Shown piece after piece: positions 1-5,631 of a stretch of 5,965 nucleotides of DNA. The DNA comes from an uncultured Bacteroidales bacterium (GTDB taxonomy: Bacteria; Bacteroidota; Bacteroidia; Bacteroidales; Bacteroidaceae). Within the stretch, counting starts at the first letter, position 1, and every line of letters begins with the position of its first letter. The notes beneath the pieces were generated by a model. That model made no database searches. It saw nothing but the letters and a program-made list of their open reading frames with translations, and was not told the origin of the DNA. The stretch covers positions 1 through 5,965 of the forward strand of contig CALDKD010000073.1 of assembly GCA_937898885.1 (NCBI GenBank). Direction: 5' to 3'. The position numbers were made by a program, and so were the translations under genes.

Positions 1-95
1 TCCTGATAGTGGCCGCCTTCGTGGCCCTGACCGTAGCCGCCCAGATACGCCGCATTGCCCGCATCGAACCCTACACAGTCGTCAAGTCCGAATAA
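1..95 (+). CDS. C-terminal end of a probable FtsX/MacB-type ABC transporter permease (partial)
   Basis: An open frame enters from the left edge (codons in phase with position 3) and stops at TAA 93-95, giving 31 residues. The first part is hydrophobic (LIVAAFVALTVAAQ) and looks like the end of a last transmembrane helix. It is followed by a short basic cytoplasmic tail, RRIARIEPYTVVKSE. An ending of the form 'R-x-A-x-x-x-P-x-x-V-x-K-x-E' right after the final helix is characteristic of FtsX/MacB-family permeases, which move lipoproteins, peptides or drugs with an ATPase and often a periplasmic adaptor. The assignment rests on this tail only. The nearby adaptor and TolC-like genes fit a MacAB-TolC-type exporter. 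The gap to the next gene is 38 bp, so read-through into the regulator is possible. Confidence 0.65.
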   Translation, partial: LIVAAFVALTVAAQIRRIARIEPYTVVKSE

Positions 96-97
96 AC

Positions 98-127
98 TTT
101 GACTTACCGAAATTATTTCTACCTTTG
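98..127 (+). promoter_or_regulatory. Bacteroidota-type promoter for the response regulator, start codon almost at the transcription start
   Basis: A perfect -7 element TAccTTTG lies at 120-127 and a -33 TTTG at 98-101, separated by 18 bp. The Bacteroidota consensus is TTTG, about 19-21 bp, then TAnnTTTG. Transcription would be expected to begin around 130-133, and the regulator's ATG is at 134, so the mRNA would have no leader or one of only a few bases. The spacer holds a perfect hyphenated palindrome, GAAAT-T-ATTTC (109-119), touching the -7 box. That is a candidate operator position. The promoter match is seen in sequence; the start point is inferred. Confidence 0.55.
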
Positions 128-133
128 CCTTGT

Positions 134-745
134 ATGACTGACGCTAAGATTCTTGTGATTGATGACAATGCGGCCGTACGCAGTACTCTGAATCTGGTTC
201 TCAAGACCCAGTTCAGAAGTGTGGTGGTTGTGGGGAGCCCGCAGTTCATTCCAACTCAGGTTGGCTATGGCGACATTGATGCCGTGCTGCTGGATATGAA
301 TTTCGGCCAGGGGCATCTGGACGGTCACGACGGCTTGTTCTGGCTGGACCGCATAATGAACCGCAGCGGTCTGGAGAACCCGCCTGCCGTGGTTATGATT
401 ACGGCATTCGGTGATGTAAGTCTGGCGGTGCAGTCACTTAAGAGCGGAGCTTCTGATTTCATTGAGAAGCCCTGGGATAACAATGACCTTATACGCAAGT
501 TGAACGAGGCCATTCTGAAGCGTCGCCGGCAGATGGAGCTGAAAGCTGGACAAGCAAGTCAGTCAGGACAATCCGTACAGGAGCCCGATGAGGCCAAGCC
601 GCAGCCCACGCTCGAGGAGATTGAGCGCCAGTCCATACAGAATGCCATTCAGGCCGCAGGCCGCAACTTGACCGATGCGGCCGTCATGCTTGGCATAAGC
701 CGTCAGACACTGTACAACAAGATGAGGAAATATGGCATCAGTTAG
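134..745 (+). CDS. NtrC-like response regulator lacking the AAA+ domain (receiver + Fis-type HTH)
   Basis: This 203-residue cytoplasmic DNA-binding response regulator is probably phosphorylated by the kinase encoded next. Residues 5-130 are a receiver domain: acidic pair D10-D11 in KILVIDDN, phospho-acceptor D54 in VLLDMNF, T90 in MITAFGD, and K112 in the EKPWD motif. Residues 137-158 are a Q/S/G/E/P-rich linker. Residues 159-203 are a Fis/HTH_8 domain with the pattern A-x-x-LGISRQTLYNKMRKYGI. The receiver resembles that of Bacteroidota sigma-54 efflux regulators (LLDMNF, DG(H)DGLFWL, KPWDN), but the roughly 240-residue AAA+ ATPase between receiver and HTH is absent. The layout is therefore RegA/PrrA/ActR-like and the protein should not activate sigma-54. 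ATG 134 is chosen because it starts just before the receiver strand and the in-frame TTG at 125 lies inside the -7 box. The 3' end overlaps the kinase gene by 14 bp, indicating coupled translation. Confidence 0.9.
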   Translation: MTDAKILVIDDNAAVRSTLNLVLKTQFRSVVVVGSPQFIPTQVGYGDIDAVLLDMNFGQGHLDGHDGLFWLDRIMNRSGLENPPAVVMITAFGDVSLAVQSLKSGASDFIEKPWDNNDLIRKLNEAILKRRRQMELKAGQASQSGQSVQEPDEAKPQPTLEEIERQSIQNAIQAAGRNLTDAAVMLGISRQTLYNKMRKYGIS

Positions 746-1712
746 CCGTCACTACACCAGACATATAGCGGTTTCAGTGTTCCTTACCGTAGTGCTGTCT
801 GCCGCATTTGTGCCGCTGCTCAAAGTGCATGCGGCACTTGCCATTCTTGATGCCATACTGCTGGCTGTCTTCATAGTCCGGTTGGTGCAGCTGATACGTT
901 ACCCGATAAACCAGACCATAATGATGTCACGCGCCATAACGAACAATGACATAATGCTCCATATCCCTGAGACCGATGACCCCCTGCTCAATAGGGCATC
1001 GCACGATATGAACCGCATCCTGGCATCGTACCGCCGTGACCAGAACGAGCTTGAGACACGCAAGAACTACTACGAGCGCATATTGCGCATCATGACCCAC
1101 GAGTTGCGCAACACCGTTACTCCCATTGTCTCGCTTACCGACTTTATGATTCAGAACCCCAATCTGCAGAGTGAGGAGGACCGTCTGGAGGCAATAGGCA
1201 TAATAAACTCTCAGGCACATAACGTGTGCAGTTTCCTTGAGTCGTACCGCAAACTGACAGTGCTGTCGCAGCCAAGTATGGCCGATGTTCCGGTGTCCGG
1301 CATTTTCCAGCAGATGCAGACATTGCTATCCAACGAGCCAGGCTATGACCGCATCAGGTTTGAGACGGCCGGCGATGTTGTCCTTCATGCCGATTCCAGC
1401 CTGCTGTCTCTGGCTCTGCTGAACATTATCCGCAATGCGGTCCAGGCAACCGACGGCGTGCCGGACGGCTACGTCAGGGTTCTTGCATCGGCCCCGGGCG
1501 GCAACGCCTGCATCACAGTCACCAACAACGGTCCCGAGATACCGGAAAGCCAGATCGGGCAGATTTTCCTGCCGTTCTATTCCACAAAGAAGAAGGGCAG
1601 CGGCAGTGGGATAGGCCTTGCCCTCTCGCTCCAGATTATGCAGCTTCACGGAGGTACCCTGACCTGCTCGTCACATTATCCTTTTACCACTTTCACCCTT
1701 CAGTTTGCTTAG
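732..1712 (+). CDS. Membrane histidine kinase with no periplasmic sensor domain (intramembrane-sensing type)
   Basis: This 326-residue sensor kinase is the likely partner of the overlapping regulator. Two hydrophobic segments, about 12-30 and 34-55, are joined by only a few residues (K-V-H), so the N-terminus is a membrane hairpin with no extracytoplasmic domain. Residues 56-110 are a linker with helical, coiled-coil-like character. The dimerization/phosphorylation helix carries H123 in MTHELRNTVTPI. The ATPase domain shows an N box (N231 and N235 in LLNIIRNAVQA), a G1-like segment TNNGPEI (264-270), an F box FLPFYSTKK (279-287) and a G2 box GSGIGLAL (291-298). The usual G1 DxGxG is changed: N265 replaces the adenine-binding Asp and E269 the second Gly. 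The ATP lid holds a doubled Gly-Ser (ggcagc-ggcagt, 1596-1607). ATG 732 lies inside the regulator's last codons. The TAG stop shares bases with the convergent adaptor gene's stop. Confidence 0.9.
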   Translation: MASVSRHYTRHIAVSVFLTVVLSAAFVPLLKVHAALAILDAILLAVFIVRLVQLIRYPINQTIMMSRAITNNDIMLHIPETDDPLLNRASHDMNRILASYRRDQNELETRKNYYERILRIMTHELRNTVTPIVSLTDFMIQNPNLQSEEDRLEAIGIINSQAHNVCSFLESYRKLTVLSQPSMADVPVSGIFQQMQTLLSNEPGYDRIRFETAGDVVLHADSSLLSLALLNIIRNAVQATDGVPDGYVRVLASAPGGNACITVTNNGPEIPESQIGQIFLPFYSTKKKGSGSGIGLALSLQIMQLHGGTLTCSSHYPFTTFTLQFA

Positions 1713-2959
1713 TTCAGCACCAGCTCGTCGGCATCGGATATGCGCTCGTAGCCTGTGATGATGATCTCGTCACCGGGTTGCAGGCCGTCGGTGATTTCGT
1801 AGTGGCGCGGGTTCTGGCGGCCTATGCTTACGGGAACGCGCACCGCATGGGTATGGGAGGCGTTGACTTTGAATACCCATTGGCCGTGGGTGTAGTTGTA
1901 GAAGTTGCCTTTGGGGACTACTACTGACTGCTCCTGGCCACCCAACTCAATGCGGGCCTGGTAGCTCTTGCCTATGCGGGCGTTGTCGGGCATGGAGTCG
2001 GTGAACACCAGGAACACATCGAACTGACCGCCCTTGATCTCGGGCACGGTGCTTGCAATGGTCATAGGGTAGGTCTTCTTCTCGTATGTGATGGTGGCGG
2101 GCTGTCCGGCACTTATCTTGTCAATGTAGAACTCGTTTATGCCAAGGCGCATGCGGAAACTGTCCAGACGCTTTACATCGGCAATGGCTGTACCGGCCGA
2201 TATGCGCTGGCTGGGTTCTACTGCCAGTCCGCTCAGCTGGCCGTCGGCAGGGGCTGTCACTACAAGATCGTTCAGACGTGCCTCGGCGCGCTCCATCTTC
2301 TGGCGGGCCTCACGCAGACCGTCCTCCAGCTCCTCGCGGCGGATTACGTTCAGCACCGAGTCCTGACGGCGGCTCTCAAGCTGCAGGCGCTCGGTTTCCA
2401 TCTTGTAGCGGTATTCCTCATCGGCCACCTCCATCTGCGCCTTGCTGCGTATGCCCATACGGTATTCCTCAAGGGCCAGGTCGTGCTGCTTCTCCAGCCG
2501 TCCCAACTCATATTGTGTCTGAAGCATGCTCTGGCTGAGCGTCAGGCTTCGCTGCTCCATTTCAATCATACTGGTCCGGTATGAGCGGTTCTGGCGCCGC
2601 CAGGACTCGCGCTCGCTCTCGATGGCGCGCTCCAGCTCGGGGTCGCTCATAATCAGAATGGTGTCGCCCTTGCTTACCATTGCGCCATCCTGACGCAGGA
2701 CCTGCTCCACATAGCCGCTCTCGCGCGTATAGACCTTTATTGACTGTATTGGCTGAAGCGTGCCGTCGGCATTCACGTATTCCGAGAACTCGCCGCTGAT
2801 GACTGTAGCAAACTGTACGCTCTCGCTGTTCACACGCAGCACCTTGGGGCCTGTGGAGACCTTGATGAGAAGTACTATGAGGCCTATGCCGAGCAGGCCT
2901 GCTACAATGTGTATGCGGTACTTTATGTACCACTTCTTTGGAGGAAGCTTATAATCCAT
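1709..2959 (-). CDS. Periplasmic adaptor subunit of a tripartite efflux/export system (HlyD/MacA/AcrA class)
   Basis: This 416-residue membrane-fusion protein would link an inner-membrane pump to a TolC-like channel. Residues 16-34 form an N-terminal signal-anchor helix after a basic stretch. No lipobox Cys is present, so it is anchored by a TM segment rather than lipid. The first lipoyl/barrel-sandwich half lies near 65-107 (GYVEQVL, V-x-KGD). A long charged alpha-helical hairpin spans about 108-231, with its turn near 165-175 (YRMGIRSKAQ), the region that normally contacts the outer-membrane channel. The second lipoyl half starts at VVTAPADGQLSGL (233-245). Beta-barrel and membrane-proximal regions follow to residue 416 (VVVPKGNFY; LQPGDEIIITG). 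Its ATG lies within the 3' end of the tolC-like gene (11-bp overlap), so the two are one operon. Its pump partner is not in the window; the FtsX-like permease ending at 95 is the best candidate, which is inference. Confidence 0.93.
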   Translation of the reverse strand: MDYKLPPKKWYIKYRIHIVAGLLGIGLIVLLIKVSTGPKVLRVNSESVQFATVISGEFSEYVNADGTLQPIQSIKVYTRESGYVEQVLRQDGAMVSKGDTILIMSDPELERAIESERESWRRQNRSYRTSMIEMEQRSLTLSQSMLQTQYELGRLEKQHDLALEEYRMGIRSKAQMEVADEEYRYKMETERLQLESRRQDSVLNVIRREELEDGLREARQKMERAEARLNDLVVTAPADGQLSGLAVEPSQRISAGTAIADVKRLDSFRMRLGINEFYIDKISAGQPATITYEKKTYPMTIASTVPEIKGGQFDVFLVFTDSMPDNARIGKSYQARIELGGQEQSVVVPKGNFYNYTHGQWVFKVNASHTHAVRVPVSIGRQNPRHYEITDGLQPGDEIIITGYERISDADELVLN

Positions 2960-4427
2960 TTTCTATCTCGTGTTCAATTGTTGAATCCCGTTCAAAATCG
3001 TAGCCCGTCATGCCGCGTATGGTGTAGTACAGTTGCCAGTACCGGCTCAGGGCCGATATGTAACCTCGGTATGCGCTGTCCTTGGCCTTGATGGCCTCGT
3101 TCAGCTCCAGCATGGTTGAGTTGCCCGTCATATACATATGGCGCGCCACCTCGTAACGGTGCTGAGCCGTCTGCATAGTGCGGCGTGCTATGTCAACCTG
3201 CCTCTCCTGACTGTTGAACTGGCTTACCGCACGCATAACGGTTTTCTCAAATGACACGCGGCTCTGCTCATTACGCAGTCTGGTCAGTTCCAGATTGTTC
3301 TCTGCTATCCTCACCCGCCCGCGTCCGCGTCCCCAGTCAAGGATTGGAATGCTCAGTGACACGCTGATAGTCTGCTCGTCATTCAAATTCCTCATGCTTT
3401 CGGGCAGCTCGTCAGCCGTCTGCGCAAGTCCCAGCCTCATATACACCGATGCCTTGAACCCCGCCTGTGACTTGTAGTACGCAAGTTCGCTCTCGCTGCT
3501 TATGCGGCTCAGCTCCATTGCGTCAATGTCAGGACTGTTCTTTTCGGCCAGTGCCAGCGCCTCATCGGCCGGAACGGTGAAGTGGGGGATGCTGTCGTCG
3601 GTCACTACCTGTATCTCAACCTGTGACGGCAGGTTCAGGAAGTTGCGAAGGGCATCGGTGGCATCGTCAAGACCTGTCTGGGCCGATATGATTCCTGTCT
3701 CCTCGCCAAGCAGGCGCAACTCCAGCTGCAGCAGCTCGTTCTCGGTGATGGTGCCTATGTCATACCGGCCCTTGCCGAATGTATAAAGCGTGTCGGCTGC
3801 GGCATAGTTCAGTGTGGCAATCTCCATATCGGTCTGTGCCGATACCAGTGCGAAGAAATACGACACTGCCTGGCTTGCCACCAGTTCCATTGTCTCGGCA
3901 TAGTTCTTGCGCGCCATACGGTAGGACAGGGGTTGGGTCTTGCGTTCCCACTTGAAGGAGTTGTATCCGTTGAGACTCTGCGAGATGCTGAGCTGAAGCG
4001 GCTGTGAGTAGTAGTTGTGGGTGCGGTTGTCACCGAACTGGTCCAGACGGCTCACCGAGCTTGACAGTGAGATGGTACCACCGGTGAACCAGATGTTCTG
4101 TGAGAGGTCCAGGCTAAGATTGCTGTGTACGCTGTTTGAGCGCACATATTTTTCCGTTCCGTCGGGCAAAGTCACCGCACTTGTACTGCGGTTCAGTGAC
4201 GGACTGGAGGACAGTGACAGCGAAGGCAGGTATTCGGCCCTGTAGCTCTTGTAACTGAGCTGTGCCGATTCAAAACTGCCCCTTGCCTGCACAGCCTGGG
4301 GCGATGACTCGCGCGCCATTCGTATGACATCGGCCATACTCAGACGGACAGTCTCGGACTCTGCGGCTGCCACTGATATGCCCGCAATCAGCGTCAGCAC
4401 CATTGATATTGTTTTGAAGCGTCTCAT
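2949..4427 (-). CDS. TolC-like outer membrane efflux channel protein (OEP family)
   Basis: From ATG 4427 this is a 492-residue outer-membrane channel subunit forming the exit duct of a tripartite exporter. Residues 1-22 are a Sec signal peptide: basic MRRFK, a hydrophobic core, and an AAA-ES signal peptidase I-like site. The mature protein shows the two-fold OEP repeat. The first repeat opens with LSMADVIRMARESSPQA (about 29-45), the second with VPADEALALAEKNSPDI (about 285-301). Each is followed by long amphipathic helices and alternating beta-strand segments (LSLDLSQNIWF; ISVSLSIPILDWGRGRGR near 353-371), the latter being the typical second-repeat strand-to-helix junction. Length is normal for the family. 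A GTG two codons upstream (4433) is possible, but it falls at the predicted transcription start and adds nothing to the signal peptide, so ATG is preferred. It is the first gene of a two-gene operon with the adaptor, read from the promoter at about 4445. Confidence 0.93.
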   Translation of the reverse strand: MRRFKTISMVLTLIAGISVAAAESETVRLSMADVIRMARESSPQAVQARGSFESAQLSYKSYRAEYLPSLSLSSSPSLNRSTSAVTLPDGTEKYVRSNSVHSNLSLDLSQNIWFTGGTISLSSSVSRLDQFGDNRTHNYYSQPLQLSISQSLNGYNSFKWERKTQPLSYRMARKNYAETMELVASQAVSYFFALVSAQTDMEIATLNYAAADTLYTFGKGRYDIGTITENELLQLELRLLGEETGIISAQTGLDDATDALRNFLNLPSQVEIQVVTDDSIPHFTVPADEALALAEKNSPDIDAMELSRISSESELAYYKSQAGFKASVYMRLGLAQTADELPESMRNLNDEQTISVSLSIPILDWGRGRGRVRIAENNLELTRLRNEQSRVSFEKTVMRAVSQFNSQERQVDIARRTMQTAQHRYEVARHMYMTGNSTMLELNEAIKAKDSAYRGYISALSRYWQLYYTIRGMTGYDFERDSTIEHEIENGL

Positions 4428-4437
4428 ATTCACGCCT

Positions 4438-4445
4438 CAAAAGTA
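4438..4445 (-). promoter_or_regulatory. -7 element of the tolC-like/adaptor operon promoter, near-leaderless
   Basis: On the minus strand TACTTTTG (4445 down to 4438) matches TAnnTTTG exactly. No TTTG -33 box is seen at normal spacing; the nearest is TTTC at 4471-4468, about 22 bp upstream. A good -7 with a poor -33 would suit an activator-dependent promoter. The expected transcription start is about 4432-4435, only 5-8 bases before ATG 4427, so the message would have almost no leader. Confidence 0.5.
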
Positions 4446-4447
4446 TA

Positions 4448-4470
4448 TTCCAATGACGGTTGGTTTGGAA
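4448..4470. promoter_or_regulatory. Perfect 6-bp dyad TTCCAA-N11-TTGGAA, candidate operator of the tolC-like promoter
   Basis: TTCCAA at 4448-4453 and TTGGAA at 4465-4470 are exact inverted repeats with an 11-base spacer, placing the arm starts 17 bp apart, within the range of a dimeric Fis-type HTH regulator. The dyad ends 2 bp upstream of the -7 box and so fills the region where the missing -33 box should be. A nested CCAA (4450-4453) / TTGG (4460-4463) pair is also present. Binding by the response regulator is inference. Confidence 0.35.
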
Positions 4471-4613
4471 AGATTTTAGGGAAATCGTATTTTTTACCTT
4501 CATTTCGTCCAATTTTTTGACACTTCCGTAATTCTTTTGCCGGCAGCGGGAGCTCAGACTGTCGTGCAGGGAATCCAGCCGGGTTTTATATAGGTTATTT
4601 GAAAGAAAAGGAT

Positions 4614-4621
4614 TATATTTG
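4614..4621 (+). promoter_or_regulatory. -7 element of the ABC ATPase/permease promoter
   Basis: TATATTTG at 4614-4621 matches TAnnTTTG exactly. The obvious upstream TTTG (4598-4601) is only 12 bp away, shorter than the usual 19-21 bp, so the -33 part is doubtful. Transcription would begin around 4625-4628, leaving a leader of about 120 bases, unlike the near-leaderless promoters of the other two units. Confidence 0.45.
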
Positions 4622-4625
4622 CAGA

Positions 4626-4746
4626 CGAGACTATGACATTACCGGTTATGAACTGATATTGTCTATTCCCGACACACAGAGAACGTCCATGCTTCCTGTT
4701 TCCGGAAGGATTAGGGAAAGTGAGCGCCAGTAAAGGAAGAATAGTC
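4626..4746 (+). other. Predicted 5' leader of the ABC ATPase mRNA with two possible mini-ORFs and a small hairpin
   Basis: The leader contains ATG 4633 to TGA 4654-4656 (7 codons, MTLPVMN) and ATG 4689 to TAA 4731-4733 (14 codons, MLPVSGRIRESERQ). A weak hairpin, CTTCC (4692-4696) with GGAAG (4704-4708), lies inside the second. The first ATG is only a few bases from the predicted transcription start, and the second ORF's stop overlaps the AAAGGAAG ribosome-binding sequence of the ABC gene. Translation of either is unproven and chance is quite possible. Confidence 0.2.
4732..4739 (+). promoter_or_regulatory. Shine-Dalgarno-like sequence deciding the ABC ATPase start
   Basis: AAAGGAAG ends 7 bases before ATG 4747. 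Such sites are uncommon in Bacteroidota and none is evident at the other starts here. It supports ATG 4747 over the in-frame GTG at 4720. Confidence 0.45.
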
Positions 4747-5631
4747 ATGTCAATTACAATTAAAGGCTTAAGTCATTATTATCCAAACGGAAAGAAAGCC
4801 CTGGACGACATCAGTCTGGAGATTCCCTCAGGTATGTTCGGACTTCTGGGGCCTAACGGCGCCGGCAAGTCCACGCTGATGCGTATCCTTGTAACACTGC
4901 TGGAACCCAGCGAGGGTCAGGTAGATGTGTGCGGTTATGACATACGCACGCAGCGCAAGGAGGTCCGCCGCATCCTTGGATATCTGCCGCAGGACTTCCG
5001 CTTCTTTGCCAGGTACAAAGTGCGTGAGTTCCTGGATTATGCGGCGGCACTTACCGGAATGACTAATTCCCAGGCACGCGGCAAGGCTGTCGATGCCATG
5101 CTGGAACAGGTGGGCCTGTACGAGGTGCGTGACCGCTATGCACAGAATCTGTCTGGCGGTATGAAAAGACGTCTCGGCATTGCCCAGGCGCTGATACACA
5201 AGCCTATGATCCTGGTGGTGGATGAGCCTACCACCGGACTCGATCCCGAGGAGCGCATCCGCTTCAGGAATCTTCTTTCTGAGGCCAGCACAAAGGATAC
5301 CACAATCATACTGTCAACCCATATAGTTGGTGACATCTCCAGCTCGTGTACTGAAATGGCCATGCTCAACCAGGGTCATGTCATGTTCAGGGGGTCACCC
5401 GCCGGCATGCTCAAGGAAACCGAGGGCAAGGTCTGGCGTCTGAGGGTCACCAACGAGCAGTATGCCGAGATCAATCAGAAGTATGCGGTCATCTCAACCA
5501 TTCCGCACGGACTTGGCTGGGACATACAGGTGGTGGCAGACAGCCTTCCCGGATACGATGCCGTGAACTATCCGCCCAACCTGGAGCATGCATACGTGTA
5601 TTTCACTGAAATTAGGGATAATGACAGATGA
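4747..5631 (+). CDS. ABC transporter ATP-binding protein (ABC-2 exporter type)
   Basis: This 294-residue cytoplasmic ATPase would power a membrane exporter. All nucleotide-binding motifs are intact: Walker A GPNGAGKST (35-43), Q-loop Q82 in GYLPQDF, signature LSGGMKRR (135-142), Walker B ILVVDEP with catalytic E160, D-loop GLDP (164-167) and switch H192 in LSTHIV. LSGGMKRR plus the GYLPQ Q-loop and a C-terminal extension (about 220-294) is the pattern of the CcmA/NatA/DrrA-like subfamily that pairs with ABC-2 permeases, rather than the LolD/MacB subfamily, so this ATPase is probably not the motor of the FtsX-like permease at the left edge. ATG 4747 is chosen because of the Shine-Dalgarno-like sequence and because the ABC fold starts immediately (SITIKGLSHYY). 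The stop overlaps the next gene as ATGA (5628-5631), so the two proteins should be made together. The substrate is not determinable. Confidence 0.93.
   Translation: MSITIKGLSHYYPNGKKALDDISLEIPSGMFGLLGPNGAGKSTLMRILVTLLEPSEGQVDVCGYDIRTQRKEVRRILGYLPQDFRFFARYKVREFLDYAAALTGMTNSQARGKAVDAMLEQVGLYEVRDRYAQNLSGGMKRRLGIAQALIHKPMILVVDEPTTGLDPEERIRFRNLLSEASTKDTTIILSTHIVGDISSSCTEMAMLNQGHVMFRGSPAGMLKETEGKVWRLRVTNEQYAEINQKYAVISTIPHGLGWDIQVVADSLPGYDAVNYPPNLEHAYVYFTEIRDNDR

Larger units (their letters stand above)
4428..4746. other. Divergent intergenic regulatory region between the tolC-like gene and the ABC ATPase gene
   Basis: This 319-bp stretch has no convincing protein-coding gene and is AT-richer than the flanking coding DNA, with T-runs at 4490-4495 and 4513-4518. 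It holds a minus-strand -7 box (4438-4445) and dyad (4448-4470) next to the tolC-like gene, a plus-strand -7 box (4614-4621), and a leader of about 120 bases for the ABC gene with two tiny ORFs. Short palindromes occur: GCCGGC 4539-4544, GAGCTC 4550-4555, and an imperfect 12-mer around ACCGGT (4641-4646). I see no clear intrinsic terminator, tRNA or recognised riboswitch. Confidence 0.7.

Noticed and set aside
125..133. TTG at 125 as the response regulator start, adding three residues
   Set aside because: The codon lies inside the -7 promoter element, and ATG 134 already precedes the complete receiver domain.
2562..2933. Minus-strand 123-codon frame inside the adaptor gene
   Set aside because: It is fully inside the well-supported adaptor gene on the same strand in another frame, with an irregular His/Arg-rich composition typical of out-of-frame translation.
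4428..4433. GTG 4433 as the tolC-like start
   Set aside because: It coincides with the predicted transcription start and adds only two residues before an already complete signal peptide. It is not fully excluded.
4443..4459. Minus-strand TTGG...TTTTGA near the tolC-like start as a sigma-54 site
   Set aside because: The -12 GC dinucleotide is missing and the spacing is off; a TAnnTTTG box fits better.
4270..4512. Minus-strand 80-codon frame overlapping the tolC-like gene start
   Set aside because: Most of it lies over the tolC-like N-terminus in another frame and it shows no recognisable domain; it is a shadow frame.
4610..4622. Possible sigma-54 (-24/-12) promoter, GG...TTTGC
   Set aside because: The GG-to-GC spacing is nine instead of the strict ten bases, the -24 box lacks TGGC, and the site is fully explained by the TATATTTG -7 element.
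4692..4708. CTTCC/GGAAG hairpin as an intrinsic terminator or attenuator
   Set aside because: The stem is only five base pairs and no U-run follows.
4720..4746. GTG 4720 as the ABC ATPase start
   Set aside because: The nine extra residues add nothing to the ABC fold, and a Shine-Dalgarno-like AAAGGAAG points to ATG 4747.
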